Assembly (NCBI RefSeq): GCF_016641735.1
Contig: NZ_JAEDAO010000001.1
Location: 496,001-560,000, forward strand
Source of the DNA: Ramlibacter algicola
GTDB lineage: Bacteria; Pseudomonadota; Gammaproteobacteria; Burkholderiales; Burkholderiaceae_C
Length of the DNA stretch: 64,000 nt
Reading direction: 5' to 3'
Part shown: positions 8,783 through 17,269 of the stretch, one piece after another
Position numbering within the stretch: position 1 is the stretch's first letter
Layout of the letters: the number at the start of each line of letters is the position of its first letter
Made by a program: the position numbers and the translations under genes
The notes under the pieces: generated by a model
Database searches by the model: none
The model's input: the letters and a program-made list of their open reading frames with translations, nothing else
Told to the model about the DNA's origin: nothing

Positions 8783-10015
8783 GTGCAGACCCACCTGTCC
8801 CCCGAGTTCGCCGGCACCGACGCCGGCCGCGAAGCCGAAGCCATCCTGCGCAAGTGCGTGCACTGCGGCTTCTGCACCGCCACCTGCCCGACCTACCAGG
8901 TGCTGGGCGACGAGCTCGATGGCCCGCGCGGTCGCATCTACCTGATCAAGCAGGTGCTCGAAGGCGAGCAGCCGACGGAGAAGACGCAGCTGCACCTTGA
9001 CCGCTGCCTGACCTGCCGCAACTGCGAGAGCACCTGCCCGAGCGGCGTCGACTACGGGCACCTGGTCGACATCGGCCGCCGCATCGTGGAGGAGAAGGTG
9101 CCGCGCGGCGCCGGCTCGCGCGCGCTGCGCTGGTCGCTCAAGGAAGGCCTCACCTCGCCCGTGTTCGGCCCGGCGATGAAGCTCGGGCAAGCGGTGCGCG
9201 GCCTGCTGCCCGGCGTGCTGAAGGACAAGGTGCCGGCCAGGCGCCCCGGCGGCGCGTGGCCGCAGCGCACGCATGCGCGCAAGGTGCTGATGCTGGCCGG
9301 CTGCGTGCAGCCCTCGATGGCGCCGAACATCAATGCCGCCACCGCGCGCGTGCTCGATGCCGCCGGCATCCAGGCGGGGATCGCCGGCGAAGCAGGCTGC
9401 TGCGGCGCCGTGAAGTTCCACCTGAACGACCAGGAGGGCGGCCTGGCGCAGATGCGCCGCAACATCGACGCCTGGTGGCCCTCCGTCGAACGCGGCGAGG
9501 TCGAGGCGATCGTGATGAACGCGTCGGGCTGCGGCGTCACGGTGCGCGAGTACGGCCACCACCTGAAATACGACGCCGCGTATGCGGACAAGGCGCGCCG
9601 CATCAGCGAGCTCACGCGCGACCTGAGCGAACTGCTGCCCGACCTGCTGCCCGCGCTGCGTGGCCAGGTGAAGGTGCCCCAGGGCGTGCTGGCGTACCAC
9701 CCGCCGTGCACGCTGCAGCATGGCCAGAAATTGCGCGGCGGCGTGGAGACCAACCTGCGCGAGCTGGGCTTCGACGTGCGGGTCGCGATCAACGAATCGC
9801 ACCTGTGCTGCGGGTCGGCCGGCACCTACTCGGTGCTGCATCCGGACATCGCCAAGTCGCTGCGCGACCGCAAGCTGGAGCACCTGGGCGCGCTGGACCC
9901 CGTGGCAGTGCTATCCGCCAACATCGGCTGCATCACGCACCTGCAGTCGGGCACCGGCACGCCGGTGAGGCATTGGGTCGAAGTGCTGGACGAAGCGCTC
10001 GCCTGCAACAGTTGA
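8783..10015 (+). CDS. glcF: Glycolate oxidase iron-sulfur subunit GlcF
   Basis: A 410-residue protein. Two 4Fe-4S ferredoxin motifs lie in the first 100 residues (CVHCGFCTATCPTYQV and CLTCRNCESTCPSGV), followed by two cysteine-rich CCG domains (GEAGCCGAVKFHL and SHLCCGSAGTYS). GlcF carries electrons from the flavin subunits to the quinone pool. The start is the GTG at 8783, one base after the glcE stop, which gives the standard N-terminus MQTHLSPEF. Translational coupling with glcE is likely. Confidence 0.92.
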   Translation: MQTHLSPEFAGTDAGREAEAILRKCVHCGFCTATCPTYQVLGDELDGPRGRIYLIKQVLEGEQPTEKTQLHLDRCLTCRNCESTCPSGVDYGHLVDIGRRIVEEKVPRGAGSRALRWSLKEGLTSPVFGPAMKLGQAVRGLLPGVLKDKVPARRPGGAWPQRTHARKVLMLAGCVQPSMAPNINAATARVLDAAGIQAGIAGEAGCCGAVKFHLNDQEGGLAQMRRNIDAWWPSVERGEVEAIVMNASGCGVTVREYGHHLKYDAAYADKARRISELTRDLSELLPDLLPALRGQVKVPQGVLAYHPPCTLQHGQKLRGGVETNLRELGFDVRVAINESHLCCGSAGTYSVLHPDIAKSLRDRKLEHLGALDPVAVLSANIGCITHLQSGTGTPVRHWVEVLDEALACNS

Positions 10016-10083
10016 TTGCCCAGCCACCTTCCGGTGGCGATGCGCCTAGATTGGGTCGATTGCAACTCCGGCAGGAGACCCAG

Positions 10084-10599
10084 ATGGCGACTTCCAAGCG
10101 TTCCACGTCCACCGCGTCCACGGATGCCGATGAAACCCAGGCCTTGGGCACCACCGGCGCGTTCGCCGAGGCGAGCCGGCAGCAAATGGCCACTGCTGTC
10201 GAATCCCTTGGCGTGATGTTCCGCGCTGCCGAGTCGCTGCAGCAGGCCCAGCTGCACATGGCGCAGCGCGCGGCGTTGCTGCACGCGCAGGCGGCCGAGA
10301 ACATCCGCAAGGCCAGCAGCCCGGTGGAACTGGTGTCGATCCAGTCGACGCTGCTGCTGTACGAGTACCAGGAAGCGATGCGCTACTGGCAGGAGCTGAT
10401 GGGGGCCTCGGCCAAGGCGGGGGCCGAGATGGCGCGCCGTCGCGCGCCCCGCGAGGCGGCCGACGACGGCGTGGCCACGTCGCCGGGCGCCGCGATGATG
10501 GGCGCCGCCATGAGCGCCGCAGCGCCGATGGCCGACGCGTTCCAGCAGATGTTCACGGCGCCGCTGAAAGCCGCGCAGCAGGCGCAGCAGACGCACTGA
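10084..10599 (+). CDS. Phasin family protein
   Basis: A 171-residue helical protein. After a Ser/Thr-rich N-terminus, residues 25-120 are almost all amphipathic helix rich in Ala, Gln and Glu (ASRQQMATAVESLGVMFRAA, AENIRKASSPVELVSIQSTL), the phasin pattern; the tail is Ala/Met-rich. Phasins coat polyhydroxyalkanoate granules and control their size. The start at 10084 follows GGCAGGAGACCCAG. The gene stands 68 bases after glcF and is convergent with the glutathione peroxidase gene, the two stops being six bases apart within the short palindrome CTGACGTGCGTCAG. Confidence 0.75.
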   Translation: MATSKRSTSTASTDADETQALGTTGAFAEASRQQMATAVESLGVMFRAAESLQQAQLHMAQRAALLHAQAAENIRKASSPVELVSIQSTLLLYEYQEAMRYWQELMGASAKAGAEMARRRAPREAADDGVATSPGAAMMGAAMSAAAPMADAFQQMFTAPLKAAQQAQQTH

Positions 10600-10605
10600 C
10601 GTGCG

Positions 10606-11091
10606 TCAGGCGGCCAGGGCGGCCTCGATGTCCCTGGCCAGCTTCTCCGGCTCTTCCTGCGGCGCGTAGCGCTTGACGACCTGGCCGTCCTTGCCGACCA
10701 GGAACTTGGTGAAGTTCCACTTGATCGCCTTGCTGCCCAGCAGCCCGGGCGCTTCGGTGGTCAGCCACTTCCACAGCGGCGCCGCCTTGTCGCCGTTGAC
10801 GTCCACCTTGGACATCATCGGGAAGTCGACGCCGTAGTTGCGCTCGCAGAACTGCGCGATCTCGTCGTTGCTGCCGGGATCCTGCGAACCGAACTGGTTG
10901 CACGGGAAGCCGACGACGACCAGCCCGCGGTCCACGTACTGCTGGTACAGCTTCTGCAGCCCGCCGAACTGCGGCGTGAAGCCGCAGGCGCTGGCGGTGT
11001 TGACGACGAGGACGACCTTGCCGGCGTACTGCTTCAGGTCCACCGGCTGGCCGTCGATGCCTTGGACCTGGAAGTCGTGGAGGGTGCTCAT
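10606..11091 (-). CDS. Glutathione peroxidase (Cys type)
   Basis: A 161-residue thioredoxin-fold peroxidase. The catalytic Cys36 is in NTASACGFTPQ, where animal enzymes have selenocysteine; the partner Gln is in PCNQFGSQDPG and Trp in KWNFTKFLV. It reduces hydroperoxides, in bacteria usually with thioredoxin rather than glutathione. Its start overlaps the stop of the EamA gene by four bases (ATGA), so the two are translationally coupled and it is the last gene of the lplT-eamA-gpx group. Confidence 0.92.
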   Translation of the reverse strand: MSTLHDFQVQGIDGQPVDLKQYAGKVVLVVNTASACGFTPQFGGLQKLYQQYVDRGLVVVGFPCNQFGSQDPGSNDEIAQFCERNYGVDFPMMSKVDVNGDKAAPLWKWLTTEAPGLLGSKAIKWNFTKFLVGKDGQVVKRYAPQEEPEKLARDIEAALAA

Positions 11092-12002
11092 GCGGCGGAT
11101 TGTGGCTGCGCGGAGTCTCCTTGGCGAGGGGAGGCCCAAGCCGCCCATCCGGCGGCGGCCACGATGAGCGCGCCGCCGGCCCAGGTGCGCGACGACAGCT
11201 CGGCCGCATCGAGCAGGACCGACGACACGCTGGCGAACAGCACCTCGGACAGCATGACCAGCGCGGTGGTCTGCGCCGGCAGCCGCGACGCGCCGAACTG
11301 CAGGCAGGCATTGCCGGCCAGGAACCCGAGCGTCAGCACCAGCGCGAGCGCCGTGCCGGCAATACCGACCAAGGCAGGCGCCGGCACCGCACCCTGCGCC
11401 ATGCCCAGCAGCGCCGCGCTGCTGGCCGCGAGCGCCCCGCCGGTGAACATCGCGCCGACCCGCGCCACGGACGGCGCGTCCTGCAGGCGCCGCAGCAGGA
11501 TGTTGGTCAGCGCGAAGCTGAAGCCGCCCAGCAGCGCCAGCAGGTCGGGCAGCGCGCGCGGCACGGGCAGTGGCATGCCGGGCTCGTGCAGGATCACCAC
11601 CAGTCCAACGAGCGCGAGCGCCAGCCGTACGATCGCCGCCATGGTCGGCCGCTCACCGAGCAGCGGCCAAGCCAGCAGCACGCTCCATGCCGGCATCAGG
11701 TAGAAGAGCAGCACCACGCGCACGACGTCGCCGACGGTCACCGCCCAGTTGAAGCCGACGTTGGTGATCCCCGCCGCGAGCATCAGCGCCCACAGTTGCC
11801 CGTGCGAGCCGAACGCGCGCCAGGCGTGCGGTTGCACGGCGAGCAGCAGGGCGATGGCGACGACGTAGATGAAGGCGGTGGCCCACAGCGGATGCAGGCC
11901 CTGCGCCTGCAGCTGGCGGAACGGCCACCACGACACGCCCCAGACGAAGGCGTTGGCGACCAGCGCCAGCGCGGGAGCTACGCGCCCCTCAATGCGGACC
12001 AT
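11088..12002 (-). CDS. EamA/DMT family transporter
   Basis: A 304-residue protein with about ten hydrophobic segments in two EamA repeats (one starting ALVANAFVWGVSWWPFRQL, the second PDLLALLGGFSFALTNILLRRL). Drug/metabolite transporters of this kind export amino acids or small metabolites; the substrate cannot be read from sequence. Its start overlaps the end of the lplT-like gene by 14 bases and its stop overlaps the peroxidase start by four, so all three form one minus-strand operon. Confidence 0.85.
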   Translation of the reverse strand: MVRIEGRVAPALALVANAFVWGVSWWPFRQLQAQGLHPLWATAFIYVVAIALLLAVQPHAWRAFGSHGQLWALMLAAGITNVGFNWAVTVGDVVRVVLLFYLMPAWSVLLAWPLLGERPTMAAIVRLALALVGLVVILHEPGMPLPVPRALPDLLALLGGFSFALTNILLRRLQDAPSVARVGAMFTGGALAASSAALLGMAQGAVPAPALVGIAGTALALVLTLGFLAGNACLQFGASRLPAQTTALVMLSEVLFASVSSVLLDAAELSSRTWAGGALIVAAAGWAAWASPRQGDSAQPQSAA

Positions 12003-13278
12003 GCGCCGGGTCTTGGCGCGCGATGCGCAGCAGGTGGTCGACTTCTTCCTTGTGCTTGACCAGGTTGCTGGCGTGCCAGCGCTGGATCAGCCACATCATG
12101 GAGGCGACCACGATGCCGAAGGCGGTGATCGCGCCGAAGGCGGACAGGCCCAGGCCCGCCGACAGGCTGTAGAACGCGCCCAGGCCCAGGATGCAGGCCT
12201 GCTCGTTGAAGTTCTGCACGGCGATCGAGCGGCCTGCGCCCATCAGGTTGTGGCCACGGTGCTGCAGCAATGCATTCATTGGCACGACGAGGAAGCCGCC
12301 CAGCGCGCCCAGCAGGATCAGGAACGGCGCGGCGACCCAGACGTTGGTGATGAAGTTCATCAGGATCACCAGCACGCCCATCGCGATGCCCAGCGGCATC
12401 ACGCTGGTGGCCATGTCCAGCCGCATGCGCACCGACGCGACGATGGCGCCGACCGCGGTGCCCAGCGCCACGACGCCGCTGAGCGACGAGGCCTGCGTGG
12501 TGCTGTAGCCCAGGGCCGCGGCACTCCAGGCCAGGATGATGTAGCGCAGGTTGCCGGACACGCCCCAGAACAGCGTCGTCGTCGCCAGCGAGATCTGGCC
12601 CAGCTTGTCGCGCCACAGGCGCGAGTTGCAGGACCAGAAATCGGGCACGAGCTCCAGCGGGTTGCGTGGCATCGCGCGCATCTCGACGCCGGTGATGGGG
12701 ATGCGCGTGTTGAACCAGGCCGCCAGCGCGTACACGAAGATCACCACCGCAATGGCCGCTTCGGGCGGTGTGTCGATGCCGGTGTCGAAGATCGGGAAGT
12801 CCAACGCGAGCAGGCGCGTGGACATCGCGTGGCCCACCAGCTGGCCGCCCAGCAGGATGCCCAGGATGATCGACGCGATGGTCAGGCCCTCGATCCAGCC
12901 GTTGGCCTTGACCAGCTGCGACGCGGGCAGCAGCTCGGTGAGGATGCCGTACTTGGCCGGCGAGTAGGCCGCGGCGCCCAGGCCCACGATGGCGTACGCC
13001 ATCAGCGGGTGGGTGCCGAACAGCATCATCAGGCAGCCCACGACCTTGATCGCGTTGCTGACGAACATGACGTAGCCCTTGGGCCGCGCGTCGGCGTACG
13101 CGCCCACGAACGGCGCCAGCACCACGTAGAACAGCGCGAACATGGGCACCAGCGCCGCGCGCTGCCACTCGGCGGCGCCGCCCGACTTCAGCAGTTCCAC
13201 GGCCGCGACGAACAGCGCGTTGTCCGCCAGCGACGAGAAGAACTGCGCCGCCATGATCGTGTAGAAGCCGCGCTTCAT
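11989..13278 (-). CDS. lplT: Lysophospholipid transporter LplT (MFS)
   Basis: A 429-residue MFS protein beginning MKRGFYTIMAAQFFSSLADNALFVAAVELL, close to the LplT family start; twelve membrane segments follow (for example GYVMFVSNAIKVVGCLMMLFG and LPASQLVKANGWIEGLTIAS). LplT flips lysophospholipids inward across the cytoplasmic membrane for re-acylation. The ATG at 13278 gives the family N-terminus, although the frame is open further upstream. It is divergent from alr, the usual lplT/alr arrangement in Burkholderiales as far as I recall. Confidence 0.88.
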   Translation of the reverse strand: MKRGFYTIMAAQFFSSLADNALFVAAVELLKSGGAAEWQRAALVPMFALFYVVLAPFVGAYADARPKGYVMFVSNAIKVVGCLMMLFGTHPLMAYAIVGLGAAAYSPAKYGILTELLPASQLVKANGWIEGLTIASIILGILLGGQLVGHAMSTRLLALDFPIFDTGIDTPPEAAIAVVIFVYALAAWFNTRIPITGVEMRAMPRNPLELVPDFWSCNSRLWRDKLGQISLATTTLFWGVSGNLRYIILAWSAAALGYSTTQASSLSGVVALGTAVGAIVASVRMRLDMATSVMPLGIAMGVLVILMNFITNVWVAAPFLILLGALGGFLVVPMNALLQHRGHNLMGAGRSIAVQNFNEQACILGLGAFYSLSAGLGLSAFGAITAFGIVVASMMWLIQRWHASNLVKHKEEVDHLLRIARQDPAHGPH

Positions 13279-13405
13279 GACCTTGGCGGATGGGCCAGCT
13301 CGGGACGGCCGGCGAGGGGACGGACTACGGTCTTCAAACCGCGGAAGGGTATCACGCGTGTAATGCCAAAATCCTCGCGGTTCCCTCCCCAGCGACGCCC
13401 CCCCA

Positions 13406-14500
13406 ATGCCGCGCCCGATCCAGGCCACCATCCATCCCGACGCCCTGCGGGCGAACCTCGAACGCATGCGCCGCGCCGCGCCCGACGCCAAGGTGTGGGC
13501 CATCGTCAAGGCCAACGCCTATGGCCATGGCATCGAGCGCGTGTACGAGGGCCTGCGGGGCGCCGACGGGTTCGCACTGCTGGACCTGGCCGAGGCCGAG
13601 CGCGTGCGCGCGCTGGGCTGGCGCGGGCCGATCCTGCTGCTGGAAGGCGCCTTCGAGGCGCGCGACCTCGAACTCTGTTCGCGGCTGAACCTGTGGCATG
13701 CCGTGCACTGCGAGGAGCAGATCGACTGGCTGGCCGCGCACAAGACGCACCAGCCGCACCGCGTATTCCTCAAATTGAACTCCGGGATGAACCGCCTGGG
13801 CTTCACGCCGGCCGCCTTCCGCACGGCCTGGGTGCGGCTGGACGCGCTGCCGCAGGTCGACGAGATCTCGCTGATGACGCACTTCAGCGATTCCGATGCG
13901 GCGCGCGGCGTGGCGCACCAGATGCGGGTCTTCGCCGAGGCGACGAAGGACCTGCCCGGCGAGCGCACGCTGTCCAACAGCGCCGCCGTCCTGCGCCACG
14001 CCCAGGACGCCAACGTCCGCGCCGACTGGGTGCGCCCCGGCATCGCGGTGTACGGCAGCGCGCCCGACTTCCCCGAGCACGCCGCCGCCCACTGGCAGTT
14101 GCAGCCGACGATGACGCTGTCGTCGAAGTTGATCGGGGTGCAGCAATTGCAGGCGGGGGACACGGTGGGCTACGGATCCACCTTCACCGCCGACGCGCCG
14201 CTGCGCATCGGCGTCGTGGCGTGTGGGTATGCGGACGGCTACCCGCGCCACTGTTCGACCGGCACGCCGATCCTGGTCGAGGGCGTGAAGACGCGGCTGG
14301 TGGGGCGCGTGAGCATGGACATGCTGACCGTCGACCTCGCGCCGGTGCCGAATGCGCGCATCGGCAGCGAGGTGACGCTGTGGGGAAACGGGCCGAAGGG
14401 GACCGTGCAGCCGATCGATGAAGTGGCGAGGGCGGGCGGGACCGTGGCCTATGAGTTGATGTGTGCACTGGCGGCGCGGGTGCCGGTGCTGGTCGCCTAG
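13406..14500 (+). CDS. alr: Alanine racemase
   Basis: A 364-residue fold-type III PLP enzyme. The PLP lysine is Lys35 in [13 protein letters not shown] and the catalytic Tyr lies in [12 protein letters not shown] near residue 255; [12 protein letters not shown] is the conserved substrate region. It supplies D-alanine for peptidoglycan. It is divergent from lplT. In related bacteria I would expect radA to follow directly, but here about 10 kb of catabolic genes intervenes, beginning with a palindromic repeat immediately after the alr stop codon. Confidence 0.95.
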   Translation: MPRPIQATIHPDALRANLERMRRAAPDAKVWAIVKANAYGHGIERVYEGLRGADGFALLDLAEAERVRALGWRGPILLLEGAFEARDLELCSRLNLWHAVHCEEQIDWLAAHKTHQPHRVFLKLNSGMNRLGFTPAAFRTAWVRLDALPQVDEISLMTHFSDSDAARGVAHQMRVFAEATKDLPGERTLSNSAAVLRHAQDANVRADWVRPGIAVYGSAPDFPEHAAAHWQLQPTMTLSSKLIGVQQLQAGDTVGYGSTFTADAPLRIGVVACGYADGYPRHCSTGTPILVEGVKTRLVGRVSMDMLTVDLAPVPNARIGSEVTLWGNGPKGTVQPIDEVARAGGTVAYELMCALAARVPVLVA

Positions 14501-14584
14501 TCGTCATTCCCGCGAAGGCGGGAATCCACCGCGTCCATTCAGAAGCTCGATGGAAGCGATGGGTCCCGCCTCCGCGGGGACGAC
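14501..14584. repeat. Composite palindromic repeat (copy 2)
   Basis: Two different hairpins in tandem: CATTCCCGCGAAGGCGGGAAT (arms ATTCCCGC / GCGGGAAT with a short loop), then about 40 bases later GTCCCGCCTCCGCGGGGAC. Starts one base after the alr stop and lies between convergent genes. The same pair, in the same order, recurs at 24498 and inverted at 41043. Confidence 0.85.
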
Positions 14585-14588
14585 GGGT

Positions 14589-15506
14589 TCAGGACTTCTT
14601 CCGCATCCCCAGCACCATCACCGCCCCCACCACGATCAGCGCCCCCACGACCTGGATCGGCGCGATCGCCTGGCCCAGGATCAGCCAGCCGAGCACCAGC
14701 GCGAACACCGGCTCGACGTTCATGATCGCGCTGTTGCCCACAACGCCCAGCTTGGGCAGCACGGTGAACATGATCGTGAAGGCGGTGCCGTAGAGGAACG
14801 TGAGCGCCGCAATGCCGCCCCAGCCGGCCGGCGCGGTGGGCAGGTGGAAGCCGCCTTGCAGCGTGACCGTGACCAGCGCGACCAGCGACGCCATGCACAT
14901 CGTGGTGGCGGTGCGCACGCGGCCGTCGACGTCGCCGGCTTCGTGCTGCGTGAGCACCAAGGCGAGCGCAAAGGTGGCGGCTGCCGCCAGCGCGAAGCCG
15001 ACGCCGGCGCCGATGCGGCTCCACTGGCCGGCAGCGCCGAGACCTGAGGCCGCGCCGAGAACGTCGAGGGCCAGCGCCAGCCCGAACAGGATCACCGGCA
15101 TCGCCAGCAGCATCGCCTTCTCGGGCCTGGTGCGGTAGACGATGCCCGACCAGATCGCAGTCCAGATCGGATAGGTGTTGAACGCCAGCAGCGCCAGCGC
15201 CACCGGCAGCCGCGCGACGGCGGAATAGAGGCACAGGCTCTGGATGCCGATCAGCAGCCCGATGACCGGCAGCATCTTCTTGTGCCGCGCGGTGAAGGCG
15301 ACCTTCACCCGCTGCGACGCGAGGATGGCGATGATCACCAGCGCCGTCACGGTGCTGCGGAACACCACGGCCGTCGCGACGTCGACGCCGTTGTTGAAGG
15401 CGATGCGCGCCGCGACGTGGTTGGCGCCCATCATCACCGCGATCAGCAGCAGCGTCGCGAACGCGGCGCCGGACAGGGCGCGTTGGCCGGGCAGGACCGC
15501 CGTCAT
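14589..15506 (-). CDS. EamA/DMT family transporter, last gene of the hpa operon
   Basis: A 305-residue protein with ten hydrophobic segments in two EamA halves (LLLIAVMMGANHVAARIAF; the second half GFALAAAATFALALVLTQHEAG). It would export or import a small metabolite. It begins one base after the stop of the ketopantoate-reductase-like gene, so it is co-transcribed with the hpa genes, and may move an aromatic acid or pathway intermediate; this is inference. The ATG at 15506 was chosen over upstream codons that overlap the previous gene. Confidence 0.82.
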   Translation of the reverse strand: MTAVLPGQRALSGAAFATLLLIAVMMGANHVAARIAFNNGVDVATAVVFRSTVTALVIIAILASQRVKVAFTARHKKMLPVIGLLIGIQSLCLYSAVARLPVALALLAFNTYPIWTAIWSGIVYRTRPEKAMLLAMPVILFGLALALDVLGAASGLGAAGQWSRIGAGVGFALAAAATFALALVLTQHEAGDVDGRVRTATTMCMASLVALVTVTLQGGFHLPTAPAGWGGIAALTFLYGTAFTIMFTVLPKLGVVGNSAIMNVEPVFALVLGWLILGQAIAPIQVVGALIVVGAVMVLGMRKKS

Positions 15507-15507
15507 C

Positions 15508-16482
15508 TCAGTACAGGCCGTGCACGCGCGCGTGCAGCCGCGCCAGGCCGAGCAGCGTGTCGGTGAAGGGCGTCGGCACCTTGGTGAGTTGCCCCAGTTC
15601 GCGCACGACGGTGACGAGCGCATCCAGCTCCACGGACTTGCCCGCTTCCACGTCCTGCAGCATCGACGTCTTCATGGCGCCGAGCTTGCGCGTGACGGCG
15701 TGGCGGTCTTCCGGCGTCTGCTCGATCGGGATGCCGATGCGCGCGCCGATCTCCTTGGCCTCGAGCATCACGCGCGAGACGAACGCGCGCACCAGCTCGT
15801 CGTCCAGCATGCGATCCGTCGTCGCGCCGGTGAACGCGCTGATCGGGTTCATCGTCATGTTGCCCCACAGCTTGTACCAGGCGTCCTTCTGGATCTGGTC
15901 GGACAGCTGCACCTCGTGGCCGGCCTGCTGCAACGCCTCGACGAGCCGGCGCACGCGCGCCGTCTTCTCGCCCGAGGGCTCGCCGACGATCAGCTTGTTG
16001 CCGAAGTGGTGCTTGACGTAGCCGGGCGAGTGCAGCGAGCAGCTCGCATGCACGACGCAGCCGATGATGTGCCGGCCGGGAATCGCGCGCGCGATGCTGC
16101 CGCCCGGATCGACCGCCTGCAGCTTCGTGCCGGCCAGCTCGCCACCGAAGCCCTCGAAGAACCACCACGGCACGCCGTTCATGGCGGTCATCACCATGGT
16201 CTCCGGGCCGATCAGCGGACCGATGCCCTTGGCCACGTCCGCCATCGCCGGCGCCTTGACCGCGACGATCACCAGGTCCTGCACGCCGAGCTCGCGCGGA
16301 TCGCTGCTGGAGCGCACGGGCGCCGAATGCGTGGTGCCGCCTTCGTCCAGCCGCAGCCCGTGCAGCTGCAGCGCGTCCAGCGTCGCATTGCGCGCCACCA
16401 CGCTCACTTCATGGCCCGCGCGCGCGAGATGCGTGCCGACCCAGCCGCCGATCGCGCCGGCGCCGTAGATGCAGACTTTCAT
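15508..16482 (-). CDS. Ketopantoate reductase family (PanE/ApbA) dehydrogenase
   Basis: A 324-residue NADP-dependent 2-hydroxyacid/ketoacid reductase. The Rossmann motif is CIYGAGAIGGWVG at residues 4-16; the catalytic Lys is in QKDAWYKLWGNMTMNPISAFTG, with the usual C-terminal helical domain. PanE reduces ketopantoate, but many catabolic paralogues act on other 2-oxo acids. Its position, overlapping the class II aldolase-like gene by four bases (ATGA) inside the hpa operon, argues for a catabolic substrate rather than coenzyme A synthesis. That substrate is unknown. Confidence 0.85.
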   Translation of the reverse strand: MKVCIYGAGAIGGWVGTHLARAGHEVSVVARNATLDALQLHGLRLDEGGTTHSAPVRSSSDPRELGVQDLVIVAVKAPAMADVAKGIGPLIGPETMVMTAMNGVPWWFFEGFGGELAGTKLQAVDPGGSIARAIPGRHIIGCVVHASCSLHSPGYVKHHFGNKLIVGEPSGEKTARVRRLVEALQQAGHEVQLSDQIQKDAWYKLWGNMTMNPISAFTGATTDRMLDDELVRAFVSRVMLEAKEIGARIGIPIEQTPEDRHAVTRKLGAMKTSMLQDVEAGKSVELDALVTVVRELGQLTKVPTPFTDTLLGLARLHARVHGLY

Positions 16483-17249
16483 TGCTTGTAGTTCGTCCCG
16501 CTCTTGGCTTCCATCAGGCGCGTCATGGCATCGAACACGTCCTGCCCGGCGCCGAACTTCTGGTCCCACTGGAACGAGTCCTGCACCGTCTTCTCCGCCA
16601 CGTGCAGCGGCACGGGAATGGCGGGACCGAGCGCCGCCTGGGCCACCTGCACGTCGCAGGCACGCTGCAGGGTCCACAGCCGCACGAACGCGAGCGGCAC
16701 CGTGCGGCCCCAGGACAGCAGGCCGTGGTTGCGCAGGATCACCGCGGGCTTGTCGCCGATGTTCTTCAACAGGCGCGGCGTTTCATCGTCGTGGATCGTG
16801 ATGCCCTCGAAGTCGTGGTACGCCACCAACCCGTGCAGCTGCGCCGAGTAGAAGTTGTTCTGCGCCAGCCCGCCCTGCGTGCACGCGACCGCCAGCCCGT
16901 TGGTGGTGTGCGTGTGCATCACGCAGTGCGCGTCGGGAATGTTCTCGTGGATCGCCGAGTGCACGGTGAAGCCGGCGGGGTTCACCGGCCACGGGTTGTC
17001 GTCCAGCTTGCGCCCGTGCACGTCGATCTTGAGCAGGTTGCCGGCGGTGACTTCGCTGTAGTGCAGCCCGAACGGGTTGATCAGGAACTGCTTCGCGCCA
17101 CCGGTGACGCTGTCGGGCAGGCGCACCGTGATGTGGTTGTAGATCATCTCGGTCCAGCCGAGCATGTCGAAGATGCGGTACGCCGCGGCCAGCTGCACGC
17201 GCGCCGCCCACTCGTCGGGATGCATCTTGGGTTGCAGGACGGCGTTCAT
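16479..17249 (-). CDS. Class II aldolase/adducin-like protein in the hpa operon
   Basis: A 256-residue protein with the full class II aldolase/adducin fold. The three metal-binding histidines are visible (MHTHT near residue 105 and LRNHGLL near 170). By alignment to E. coli FucA (SSEWRFH), the catalytic Glu73 position is Gly here (AGFTVH), so classical aldol cleavage is doubtful. It begins 20 bases after the hpaI stop and overlaps the next gene by ATGA. It may be a lyase, decarboxylase or non-haem oxygenase-like enzyme acting on a branch substrate. A second, related protein is encoded at 53177. Confidence 0.85.
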   Translation of the reverse strand: MNAVLQPKMHPDEWAARVQLAAAYRIFDMLGWTEMIYNHITVRLPDSVTGGAKQFLINPFGLHYSEVTAGNLLKIDVHGRKLDDNPWPVNPAGFTVHSAIHENIPDAHCVMHTHTTNGLAVACTQGGLAQNNFYSAQLHGLVAYHDFEGITIHDDETPRLLKNIGDKPAVILRNHGLLSWGRTVPLAFVRLWTLQRACDVQVAQAALGPAIPVPLHVAEKTVQDSFQWDQKFGAGQDVFDAMTRLMEAKSGTNYKQ

Positions 17250-17269
17250 GCGCGTCTCCTTCGCCGGAT

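Noticed and set aside
10596..10609. Short palindrome CTGACGTGCGTCAG as an intrinsic terminator
   Set aside because: The stem is only five base pairs with no T-run; it arises where two convergent stop codons meet.
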